Assembly: GCA_910584525.1 (NCBI GenBank)
Contig: CAJUAT010000009.1
Span: 1-62,125, forward strand
Reading direction: 5' to 3'
DNA length: 62,125 nucleotides
Source of the DNA: an uncultured Muribaculaceae bacterium
Lineage (GTDB): Bacteria; Bacteroidota; Bacteroidia; Bacteroidales; Muribaculaceae
The notes under the pieces are model-generated. The model was not told the origin of the DNA. It made no database searches and worked only from the letters and a program-made list of their open reading frames with translations. Both the position numbers and the translations under genes were made by a program. Of the stretch, positions 54,083 to 61,989 are shown in pieces; within the stretch, counting starts at the first letter, position 1; every line of letters begins with the position of its first letter.

Positions 54083-55482
54083 GAGCTGCCGTCGAAGCAG
54101 TGGGTGCATATTTGGCATTTGGGAAGCCCTATGCTGCTCACCAAGGTTTCCAGGGAGTTGAAACGCAGTGATGTGAGCCCGAAGTTGGCGCGGATGCGCT
54201 CCGCGAGCGCAAGGTATTCGGCGGAACCGGTAGTGGCATATTTGTCAAGGTTCTTGTCGGGGTCGCCCTCCAGGTCTTTGATAATACGCCGCGTGATGAG
54301 CTCAAGGTCGCTCTTCGAGCTGCTGAAGTTCACGAACGGACAGCTGTAGATCAGCGGCGGACATGCTATGCGTATGTGCACCTCCTTGGCGCCGTAGTCG
54401 AAGAGTATCTTTACATTGTCGCGCAGCTGGGTGCCACGTACTATCGAGTCGTCGCACAGCAGCGGACGCGCACCCTTGAGGATGGCGCGGTTGGGTATGA
54501 GTTTCATCTTGGCCACGAGGTTGCGCATCTCCTGATGCGCGGGCGTGAAGCTGCGCGGCCATGTGGGTGTGTACTTGGAGATGGCGCGTCGGTAGGGTAT
54601 CCCTTTCCCTTGGGCGTAGCCTATGGCCATCCCTATTCCCGAGTCGGGGATTCCGCAGGAATAGTCTACCTCCGTGTCGTCGTCTTTACCCATGTCGAAG
54701 CCCATGCGGTTGCGCATGTCCTCCACATTGCGGCCTTCGTAGCAGGAGGTGGGGAATCCGTAGTATACCCAGAGGAAGGAGCATATCTGCATCTTGTCGC
54801 CCGGCTTGCGCAGCTGTTCCACACCGTCGGGGGTGATGCGCACTATTTCGCCGGGACCCAGCTCGCGTATCGTCTCGTAGTCAAGATTGGGGAACGCCGT
54901 CGACTCGCTGGCGACGGCATAACCGCGGCTGTTGCGCCCTATCACAACCGGCGTGCGTCCAAGCTTGTCGCGTGCCGCTATCAGTCCCCCCTCTGTAAGC
55001 AGAAGCATCGAACATGACCCCTTGATTTTCGAATACACGTTCTCGATGCCTTCCCTGAAGGTCTTTCCCTGCACTATCAGCAGGGCTATGAGTTCCGTCT
55101 GGTTGGTAGTTCCGGAACTGAGTTCGGCGAAATGCACGCCTTGGTCCAGCAGCTCTTCCTCAAGCTGGCCGATGTTGCATATCTTGGCCACGGTCACAAT
55201 GGCGAAGCGCCCCAGATGGCTGTTGATGATGATTGGCTGCGAGTCGGTGTCGCTGATCACTCCGATGCCCGAGGTGCCCGTGAATTTGTCAAGGTCGCCC
55301 TCGAATTTGGTGCGGAAATAAGTGCTTTCAAGGTTGTGGATAGAGCGCCTGAAAGTGTCGGTGTCGGCGTCATAGGTGGCCATGCCGCCGCGGCGGGTGC
55401 CTAAATGCGAATGATAGTCGGTGCCGTAGAACAGGTCAGTGACGCACCGCTCTCTGGATGATACTCCGAAAAAACCTCCCAT
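54073..55482 (-). CDS. PurF-like amidophosphoribosyltransferase paralogue lacking the catalytic cysteine
   Basis: A 469-residue protein with the Ntn glutaminase domain (about 1-240) and the PRTase domain (about 260-450). The PRPP loop LLCDDSIVRGTQL (D344-D345) is intact. The N-terminus reads MGGFFG where PurF has MCGIFG, so the glutaminase nucleophile Cys1 is Gly here. Cysteines in PTSCYEG, RIACPPLIYSCPF and the terminal KCQICTHCFDG could bind a 4Fe-4S cluster as in B. subtilis PurF. It may use ammonia directly or do something else. The start at 55482 fits the promoter at 55513-55544. Confidence 0.88.
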   Translation of the reverse strand: MGGFFGVSSRERCVTDLFYGTDYHSHLGTRRGGMATYDADTDTFRRSIHNLESTYFRTKFEGDLDKFTGTSGIGVISDTDSQPIIINSHLGRFAIVTVAKICNIGQLEEELLDQGVHFAELSSGTTNQTELIALLIVQGKTFREGIENVYSKIKGSCSMLLLTEGGLIAARDKLGRTPVVIGRNSRGYAVASESTAFPNLDYETIRELGPGEIVRITPDGVEQLRKPGDKMQICSFLWVYYGFPTSCYEGRNVEDMRNRMGFDMGKDDDTEVDYSCGIPDSGIGMAIGYAQGKGIPYRRAISKYTPTWPRSFTPAHQEMRNLVAKMKLIPNRAILKGARPLLCDDSIVRGTQLRDNVKILFDYGAKEVHIRIACPPLIYSCPFVNFSSSKSDLELITRRIIKDLEGDPDKNLDKYATTGSAEYLALAERIRANFGLTSLRFNSLETLVSSIGLPKCQICTHCFDGSSYF

Positions 55483-55512
55483 AGATGAGTGTTGTTGTTG
55501 TCTTTGAAGCTG

Positions 55513-55544
55513 CAAAATTACAAAAAAAGAAAAGGTGCTCCAAA
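55513..55544 (-). promoter_or_regulatory. Promoter of the purF-like gene
   Basis: On the minus strand TTTG (55544-55541) and TAATTTTG (55520-55513) are separated by exactly 20 bp. The -33 element lies in the loop of the upstream operon's terminator, and the spacer is its U tract. Confidence 0.8.
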
Positions 55545-55555
55545 CGGTGCACCTT
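55522..55555 (-). terminator. Rho-independent terminator of the four-subunit oxidoreductase operon
   Basis: On the minus strand AAGGTGC (55555-55549) pairs with GCACCTT (55538-55532), followed by a T-rich tract, TTTTCTTTTTTT. It lies 49 bp after the gamma-subunit stop. Confidence 0.82.
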
Positions 55556-55604
55556 ATTCTTGCTTCGGAGAGAATATCTTGAATCGCGTTCGAATGAACT
55601 CGTT

Positions 55605-56150
55605 TTAAGCTTTTGGGAGCAGGGTGGCTCCCTTTTCGATAGCTTTCTCGTTGAGGGGTATCAGCTTGTGATGACGCTCGGGGAGCGACTTCTTGAGACC
55701 CTTTATCACATTTTCCATGGGGAGCTTATAGTCCATGGCTTCGAGCAGGGCGCCCATCACCACCATGTTGTAAGCTTTGGAGTTGCCGATTTCGAGGGTG
55801 GCCTCCATGGCGTCGACGGGATATATCTTTATGTCGTCGCGCTTGGGATGGTTGTGAATGCCGTTGGTATCGTAGATGAGAGTGCCGCCGGGCTTTACCT
55901 TGGGGGCGAACTTGTCGAGGCTCTGCTGGTTGAGGGCCACCACGATATCGTATTTGTCGAGTACGGGGCTGGAGATTTTTTTGTCGCTGAGGATTACGGT
56001 CACGTTTGCCGTACCGCCACGCTGTTCCGGTCCGTAGGAGGGCATCCATGTTACCTCCTTGTCGTCCATAAGTCCCGAGTAGGCCAGAATCTTGCCCATC
56101 GACAACACTCCCTGACCGCCGAACCCGGCTATGATTATCTCTTGTTTCAT
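55605..56150 (-). CDS. 2-oxoacid:acceptor oxidoreductase, gamma subunit
   Basis: A 181-residue gamma subunit of a four-subunit 2-oxoacid:ferredoxin oxidoreductase. It begins KQEIIIAGFGGQGVLSMGKILA, the CoA-binding-type glycine loop of this family, and contains SYGPEQRGGTANVTV and LVALNQ-like DIVVALNQQS. It is the last gene of the operon 4Fe-4S, alpha, beta, gamma; gaps are 19-67 bp. In the two-gene paralogue at 18.6 kb this domain is fused to the alpha subunit. Confidence 0.92.
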   Translation of the reverse strand: MKQEIIIAGFGGQGVLSMGKILAYSGLMDDKEVTWMPSYGPEQRGGTANVTVILSDKKISSPVLDKYDIVVALNQQSLDKFAPKVKPGGTLIYDTNGIHNHPKRDDIKIYPVDAMEATLEIGNSKAYNMVVMGALLEAMDYKLPMENVIKGLKKSLPERHHKLIPLNEKAIEKGATLLPKA

Positions 56151-56169
56151 GTTACTTATCTATTGGAGG

Positions 56170-56931
56170 TTATACATTTTTGAGGTCGCCCAACGGATAT
56201 TTCTCGAACATGTGTTCGGCCATCCACTGGTTGGCTTTTTCGGGCGACAGCTTCCATCCGGAGTTGCAGGTAGCCACCACTTCCACCACGCTGGTGCCTT
56301 TCTTGGCGATGGCGTTTTCGAAAGCTTTCTTGATGGCTGCCTTGCACTTGCGCACGTTGCCGGGGGTATGCACCGACTGGCGTGTCACGTAGCATGTGCC
56401 GTCGAGGATAGCCATGAGGTTGGTGATTTCGAGGGGGTGGCCGTTGAGGTCTACGCGGCGTCCGTAGGGGGTGGTGGCCGTCTTCTGACCTATAAGGGTG
56501 GTGGGAGCCATCTGGCCGCCCGTCATGCCGTAGATGGCATTGTTGACGAAGATCATCACTATGTTTTCGCCACGGTTGGCGGCGTGTATCGACTCGGCGG
56601 TACCTATGGCCGACATGTCGCCGTCGCCCTGGTAGGTGAACACCACGTTATCGGGCCAAAGCCGCGATACGGCCGTAGCTACAGCCGGTGCACGCCCGTG
56701 GGCTGCCTCGATCCAGTCGACATCTATATAGTTATAGGCGAATACGGCACATCCTACCGGCGACACGCCTACCGTCTTGTCGGCAAGCTCCATCTCGGCT
56801 ATCACCTCCGCAACCAGCTTGTGTATCACGCCATGGCTGCAGCCCGGACAGTAGTGCATGTGTACCTGCTCCAGAAGCTCCGGCTTGCAGTATACCTTAT
56901 TCTCTTCTCTGATTATTTCTTCTATTTCCAT
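56170..56931 (-). CDS. 2-oxoacid:acceptor oxidoreductase, beta (TPP-binding) subunit
   Basis: A 253-residue TPP-binding subunit. HYCPGCSHGVIHKL near residue 26 has the conserved cysteines. The TPP/Mg motif lies in YQGDGDMSAIGTAE and VNNAIYGMTGGQMAPTTL. It is shorter than KorB at 20.5 kb because it lacks the C-terminal extension. Specificity between 2-oxoisovalerate and 2-oxoglutarate cannot be decided from sequence alone. Confidence 0.92.
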   Translation of the reverse strand: MEIEEIIREENKVYCKPELLEQVHMHYCPGCSHGVIHKLVAEVIAEMELADKTVGVSPVGCAVFAYNYIDVDWIEAAHGRAPAVATAVSRLWPDNVVFTYQGDGDMSAIGTAESIHAANRGENIVMIFVNNAIYGMTGGQMAPTTLIGQKTATTPYGRRVDLNGHPLEITNLMAILDGTCYVTRQSVHTPGNVRKCKAAIKKAFENAIAKKGTSVVEVVATCNSGWKLSPEKANQWMAEHMFEKYPLGDLKNV

Positions 56932-56958
56932 ATTGTAGAAGTATGCTTAGCGTGACAC

Positions 56959-58044
56959 TTATTTGTTGATGAGTTTGTCGCAGAGAGCGTCAACCACTTC
57001 TTCGGGGCTGGGGATGATGCCACCGAGGCGGCCGAAGTGCTCTACCGGGAGAGCGTCATGCACGGCAAGGCGCACATCCTCGATCATCTGGCCGGCGTTG
57101 AGCTCTACCACGAGGACACCTTTCTTGCCTTGTGCGGCCTTGTTGACGGCCTCTGTGGGGAAGGGCCAGAGGGTTATGGGGCGCACGATGCCCACCTTGA
57201 TGCCTTTCTCAGCGGCGAGCTCGCGGGCTGTGTCGGCAATACGGGCTATCGAGCCGAAGGCTACTATCAGGTAGTCGGCATCCTCGACGTCGATTTCTTC
57301 CCAGCGGGGTTCTGTCTTCTCGATTTCGCGGTAGCGTGCCTGCAACTGGTGGTTGATAACCTCCATGCGGGCCGACTCGAGTTCGAGGCTGGTTATGACG
57401 TTGCGTTTGCGTCCGTTGAGGCGACCGGTGGCGGCCCAGGGGCACTGCTGGCGGATTTCCTCGTCGGTGCGGCGCGGACGCTGCTCGGGAAGCACCACTT
57501 TCTCCATCATCTGGCCCACGATGCCATCGGCGAGTATCATGACGGGGTTGGTGTATTTGAAGGCGAGTTCAAAGCCTAGACCCACGAAGTCGACCATCTC
57601 CTGGACGGTGCTCGGGGCGAGCACTATGAGGTGGTAGTCGCCGTGGCCGCCTCCCTTGGTGGCCTGGAAATAGTCGGCCTGGCTGGGCTGTATGGTGCCG
57701 AGGCCCGGACCTCCGCGCATCACGTTGAGGATAAGGGCCGGAAGGCTTGCGGCAGCTATGTAGGAGATGCCTTCCTGTTTCAGGCTTATGCCGGGCGACG
57801 ACGAGGAGGTCATCACCGCTTTGCCGGTGGCGGCTCCGCCGTATACCATGTTGATGGCTGCCAGCTCGCTCTCGGCCTGCAGCACTGTCATCCCTGTGGT
57901 CTCCCAGGGCATCAGCTCTTCCAAAGTCTCAAGCACTTCCGACTGCGGAGTGATAGGATAGCCGAAATAGCCGTCGCAGCCATAGCGTATCGCCGCATGG
58001 GCTATCGCCTCGTTGCCCTTCATGAGCCGTATGTCTTCTTTCAT
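56959..58044 (-). CDS. vorB: 2-oxoacid:acceptor oxidoreductase, alpha subunit (VorB-like)
   Basis: A 361-residue alpha subunit with the pyrimidine-binding domain. It contains MKGNEAIAHAAIRYGCDGYFGYPITPQSE and QAESELAAINMVYGGA, the VorB/KorA pattern, and a second half with LRLAVHD-like features near the end. The closest family is 3-methyl-2-oxobutanoate (branched-chain 2-oxoacid) ferredoxin oxidoreductase. The start at 58044 is chosen because it lies just before the conserved LMKGNEA. Confidence 0.9.
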   Translation of the reverse strand: MKEDIRLMKGNEAIAHAAIRYGCDGYFGYPITPQSEVLETLEELMPWETTGMTVLQAESELAAINMVYGGAATGKAVMTSSSSPGISLKQEGISYIAAASLPALILNVMRGGPGLGTIQPSQADYFQATKGGGHGDYHLIVLAPSTVQEMVDFVGLGFELAFKYTNPVMILADGIVGQMMEKVVLPEQRPRRTDEEIRQQCPWAATGRLNGRKRNVITSLELESARMEVINHQLQARYREIEKTEPRWEEIDVEDADYLIVAFGSIARIADTARELAAEKGIKVGIVRPITLWPFPTEAVNKAAQGKKGVLVVELNAGQMIEDVRLAVHDALPVEHFGRLGGIIPSPEEVVDALCDKLINK

Positions 58045-58111
58045 ATTTTTCTGTGTTTCCCCTGGCTCCGGCACGCCGGAACCATGGCTTTTGTTAGACT
58101 TGGTTAAACTA

Positions 58112-58345
58112 TTAGTTTTCCACTTTTACGCGGTATACCTCGATGCATGCGTCGGGACACACCCAGGCGCACGAGCAGCACCCCGTGCAGTTCTCGGGAT
58201 TTGCCATGTAGGCATAATGATAGCCGCGGTCGTTGACCTCGGCGGCCTGTAGCGCCAATGTGTTGGTGGGACATGCCACCACGCACAGGTTGCACCCCTT
58301 GCAGCGCTCGATGTTTACTGTGATTGCTCCTCTTACTTTTGCCAT
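58112..58345 (-). CDS. 4Fe-4S ferredoxin subunit of the 2-oxoacid oxidoreductase
   Basis: A 77-residue two-cluster ferredoxin. The clusters are CKGCNLCVVACP (about 15-26) and CTGCCSCAWVCPDAC (about 52-66). It transfers electrons from the TPP subunit to external ferredoxin. It is the first gene of the operon. The start at 58345 (MAKVRGA) is the natural beginning of the fold. A full -7 element lies about 100 bases upstream. Confidence 0.9.
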   Translation of the reverse strand: MAKVRGAITVNIERCKGCNLCVVACPTNTLALQAAEVNDRGYHYAYMANPENCTGCCSCAWVCPDACIEVYRVKVEN

Positions 58346-58447
58346 GGTTATAAGGTTAGATTGCAGAGTCGTGTCGCCGGAGCCGTGACGCCTGCTGTTA
58401 TTGTCGTTTCCGAGAGTCCGCGTCGCCGCATCCGGTTTCTTCAAGCA

Positions 58448-58455
58448 CAAAAATA
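58448..58455 (-). promoter_or_regulatory. -7 element before the four-subunit oxidoreductase operon
   Basis: The minus strand reads TATTTTTG, a full TAnnTTTG match. No TTTG lies at the right distance, so this is a partial promoter call. Confidence 0.35.
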
Positions 58456-58514
58456 GCAATCTTTTTCCAAATAACCTAAGATAAATAAAATGTTTTATAA
58501 CATATGTTCATAAA

Positions 58515-58548
58515 GCGGGCGGCCATACCGCTCACGGTCGCCGCCCGC
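58515..58548 (-). terminator. Hairpin after the secretion-cargo operon
   Basis: GCGGGCGGC (58515-58523) pairs with GCCGCCCGC (58540-58548); an inner ACCG/CGGT pair extends it. On the minus strand TTTATG follows, so the U tract is short. It lies 40 bp past the last gene of the operon. Confidence 0.55.
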
Positions 58549-58587
58549 CAATTGATTTAGTAATGTTTCCGAGTCCGGCCTTTCCCC

Positions 58588-59466
58588 TTACTCTGCCATG
58601 AATTTCCTTGCCTTGCCGCCTTGTAGCTCGATGCATGGCTGCCCTTTCTGCGGAGCAGCTATCCGCTGCCCCTGCAGATTGTAATAGACGGGCACGGCAT
58701 TGTCGGCATTGTCGTCGGCTATGATGTCGCCGATGCCGCTGAGGCGGTTCACAAGCGCGTCATAGGATGCCTTGTCGCCATAGATGAAATTGCCCGAGTC
58801 GTTGTAGACGGCAACAAGGTGACATCTGTAGCCGGGATGGGAGGTAGACATGTAATCGGGTCCGGCACTTGCCAAATCGCCGATATCAATCGACGGCATA
58901 AATCCATTTGTCGTTCCGATTCCTTCTATACATCTGACCTCAGGCACGTATCCGGTAGAAGGTATTCTTGCAGCATACACCTTCCTTGAAAAACCACCAA
59001 TAATGGTGTCTGGCCAGACTATAGTCTCACAACATTCCCTTAAGTCTCTGTGATCAATTCCAAGTCCAGGCATGGGTTGACCCGTCAATGTGCCGAAATC
59101 ATACATCAGATAATCACAATCGTTAACATCTGATGAGTATAACCAGATTTTATCGCTATCCTGACGAAAGAACCAGCCATCATATTTCGACTCTTCGTAT
59201 TCTTTGGAGCCGCTCGCAGAGCTGAAGATTGTCCGTACAGTCTTGAACTCATTATAGACGTGACCATTGACTTCTTTCTCTCCGACGAACTTCATGAAGG
59301 ACAATCCTTGTCCCCTTTCGTTTTCCATTACAGCGTCGGAGCTGAAATATACCCAAGTATTCTTCTCGTCGCACATCTTGATGGGCTCTGAAGCCGATGC
59401 CACAAATGACATCAGAATTACAGCCATCATGGCCAGTGCTGTGCCCAGTTTGATTAGATTTTTCAT
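58588..59466 (-). CDS. Secreted protein of unknown function with sorting-like C-terminus
   Basis: A 292-residue protein with a signal peptide (about 25 residues, ending ASA). The body has no domain I recognise; it is rich in aromatic and acidic residues (WVYFSS, KYDGWFF, DKIWLYSSDVNDCDYLMYDFG). The last 35 residues (VYYNLQGQRIAAPQKG, then an ELQGGKARKFMAE end) resemble tails of secreted Bacteroidales proteins thought to use type 9 secretion. Its start overlaps the peptidase stop by 4 bp. Residues 1 to about 180 are encoded by AT-rich DNA, the rest by GC-rich DNA. Confidence 0.7.
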   Translation of the reverse strand: MKNLIKLGTALAMMAVILMSFVASASEPIKMCDEKNTWVYFSSDAVMENERGQGLSFMKFVGEKEVNGHVYNEFKTVRTIFSSASGSKEYEESKYDGWFFRQDSDKIWLYSSDVNDCDYLMYDFGTLTGQPMPGLGIDHRDLRECCETIVWPDTIIGGFSRKVYAARIPSTGYVPEVRCIEGIGTTNGFMPSIDIGDLASAGPDYMSTSHPGYRCHLVAVYNDSGNFIYGDKASYDALVNRLSGIGDIIADDNADNAVPVYYNLQGQRIAAPQKGQPCIELQGGKARKFMAE

Positions 59467-61967
59467 TTTCCGGTATTTTTAATTTCCAGTATCCCACCCT
59501 TTTCTACAGAGAAACCGGGTAATAGAGTGACTGAGTCTCCATTGGCGTTCAATATACCGCCTTTATCTACTGTTGCTGCTTCAAGTGATATCTTCCCATT
59601 TGAAACCAAGGACACTTGGCCACCCCTGTTAATTTTCAAAGAATTGGAGAGTGATATGTCTTTCAGACAATTTAATGTAAGGCATCCACCGTTTAAGATG
59701 CTTATTGTTTCTCCAACGTTACCGTTGAGATAAAGATTGTTGTTCAGCACGAATGTCCGTTTTGAATTTATACGGGCATCATGAACATAGAGCTTTGTGA
59801 AAGGTATATAGCCTGATTTCGATATGAAAATTTGTCCACAACAACCTGATTCGCCATAGCAATTTCCTGCTGAGAAATCTTGGAGGCTAATTGTCCAACT
59901 TTCTGATAACGATGTAAAGGTCTGAAACCAATCGGAACCATTAGAAATGCATAACGGAGTCTGCTTGACATTACTAAATATCAATGCATCGTTATTGGCT
60001 GTCGGTGTATGTGTTACATTCATATCAGAGGGGATTCCATTCCATACGCGTAGTTCTGGATCTCCGATCAGTATATTTGTCATCTGACAGTGCCTGTCGG
60101 TGGTCGCTTTTTTTGAATCCATGTGTGTTTGCCCGATAGAGTTTATTGAATTCAGTAATTCGCCAAATCTCTGTTCTATTTTACTGCTCGTATAGAAATA
60201 CCCGCTTCGAGTATTCCCTATGTAAGCTACGCCCCCGAATAGGCCGGCAACTGTGAAAGCACTTCCTATATTGTATGGTTTGCCTTCTTCTTCTCCAAAA
60301 GTATCAAGGGGAACAGTATGGCATCCAATGGAGTACAAGATACCCGGTCGATGGTAATTGTTAAGTTCATCGAATGAATTGTCGTATTCAAACTGATGAT
60401 ATGTTCCAATGCCGGAGTCAAAATGATTCCTAAGAGGTTTCACGTATCGCCAGTGCCATCTGTTCCGTAATTGATGAGGTAAATTCTCTTGTTCATTGGT
60501 ATCGTTTAGGCCACTGACGCCTATAAACATCGGCCCTCCGTGACCGTTTAGACTAACAATACCTGCATCCGACATTTCAGTTATTACTTCTTTCCCGGTT
60601 GGCCTGTTGCCTTCAAATGTTCCGTTGCCGTTATCTGTCATTTTTATCAATGACCCTCTGAAAGTCAGACCATCGAATAAACTAACTTTACTATATATGA
60701 GTCCATCGCTTTGCATAACTGATACTCCTTTGCCTAAATAGGATGTATCTCCATGACCTGGGAGCAATTCATAATCCGCAAGCTTACTTATATAGTTGTG
60801 AATTTCCTCCGAGTTTCTGACGATTAGACGGCCGACTGGAACGGTAGGGCTGTATTTCGTTGAAGTGTTATACAAATAGCATGAATAGTTTTCGCCATCC
60901 ATTCCTAAATCCAGTTTGTATTTTGTTGAGAGATCAGAAAAATATGCGTCCGAAGGGATATATTTATCATCGTCAAATGGAAGATTCTCATTATCGCCAT
61001 CAAAGCTCTCAAATTTTCTAAACTTTCTGATTGGCATACTTGTCTTGTTGCCACCGACAAGAAGCACATGCGATCTGTTGAACTTGTCTTTAAGTTCACC
61101 GTACAGCCATTCCCGCAGCCGTTCGGCATCATCGCAGCCATCCGTAGAGGCTACAATGTCCTCGATGCAGTGTACGCGGACATCCAGGCCCTTGGCCCTT
61201 TTCAATGCCACAAGCATGTCAAGGTCATCAACAAACTCCTCCGGAGTTATGATGTAGTAATATCCGAAATTCGGTTCACCGGGAACCAATCCGGCAAAGT
61301 AATCCTCCGGCAGATTTCCTTCAAAGGTCAAGTCATCCTGAGCTCCGCGAAGAGTGCACTCGAAGACTTCTGTCTGAAGACCGACAGGGCGGTGACACAT
61401 CTCCTCCGGCGCACAGAGCTGATATTCGAGCTGCAGGTCAACGGCTTCATAGGGAGTCAGCGACATGGCACCGCTGCTATGGGAATAGAGAGGAACACCT
61501 ATCCTGACCGTATGTATCCGGCCCTTCTGAAAATCATCGTCGAACACCACAGGCAGTGGCTGGATGTCGGCTGCAAGAGCCTCATCCGAAAGCGGCGTGA
61601 AGAAGTCGGCCGGATTGTCATTGAGCGATACCGGCGGCTGGTGCGGCCATACAGGAGCGTTCAGCCATACGTCGCCACCCATGGAACAGCTTTCGATACT
61701 CACTGAAAATCCGTTGCTGTATGTCGGCACCTCAATCTCATATATGCGGTAGGGGATGTCGGGCAGTCCAGTTTCCGACAGATAGGCGCAGCCATCACAC
61801 GCCAGACGGGTATAGTCACAGCCGTCATATCCGGTTATGACCTCCATGCCTACATCGTCGAACCGGGGACTCACCGAGAAGCTGAAAGTGTCAGCCGCCG
61901 CCGTTGTCGGAAGAAGCAGCGAGGCAGACATCAGTCCCCACAGTAAATGTTTTGTAATCGTTTTCAT
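59463..61967 (-). CDS. C25 family cysteine peptidase (gingipain-like)
   Basis: An 834-residue secreted cysteine peptidase. It has a signal peptide (about 25 residues), a propeptide-like N-terminal region (to about 230), then the C25 domain opening with YYYIITPEEFVDDLDMLVALKRAKG. The catalytic pair is H476 in LNGHGGP and C549 in YSIGCHT, the gingipain arrangement. The final 120 residues are Gly/Asn-rich short repeats (GGxLxxN, LLPGFSVEKGGILEI), beta-helix-like. No clear type A sorting domain is present at its end. Codon content shifts to AT-rich from about residue 300. Confidence 0.88.
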   Translation of the reverse strand: MKTITKHLLWGLMSASLLLPTTAAADTFSFSVSPRFDDVGMEVITGYDGCDYTRLACDGCAYLSETGLPDIPYRIYEIEVPTYSNGFSVSIESCSMGGDVWLNAPVWPHQPPVSLNDNPADFFTPLSDEALAADIQPLPVVFDDDFQKGRIHTVRIGVPLYSHSSGAMSLTPYEAVDLQLEYQLCAPEEMCHRPVGLQTEVFECTLRGAQDDLTFEGNLPEDYFAGLVPGEPNFGYYYIITPEEFVDDLDMLVALKRAKGLDVRVHCIEDIVASTDGCDDAERLREWLYGELKDKFNRSHVLLVGGNKTSMPIRKFRKFESFDGDNENLPFDDDKYIPSDAYFSDLSTKYKLDLGMDGENYSCYLYNTSTKYSPTVPVGRLIVRNSEEIHNYISKLADYELLPGHGDTSYLGKGVSVMQSDGLIYSKVSLFDGLTFRGSLIKMTDNGNGTFEGNRPTGKEVITEMSDAGIVSLNGHGGPMFIGVSGLNDTNEQENLPHQLRNRWHWRYVKPLRNHFDSGIGTYHQFEYDNSFDELNNYHRPGILYSIGCHTVPLDTFGEEEGKPYNIGSAFTVAGLFGGVAYIGNTRSGYFYTSSKIEQRFGELLNSINSIGQTHMDSKKATTDRHCQMTNILIGDPELRVWNGIPSDMNVTHTPTANNDALIFSNVKQTPLCISNGSDWFQTFTSLSESWTISLQDFSAGNCYGESGCCGQIFISKSGYIPFTKLYVHDARINSKRTFVLNNNLYLNGNVGETISILNGGCLTLNCLKDISLSNSLKINRGGQVSLVSNGKISLEAATVDKGGILNANGDSVTLLPGFSVEKGGILEIKNTGK

Positions 61968-61989
61968 AACTGTAGCATTTGAGGAGGTT

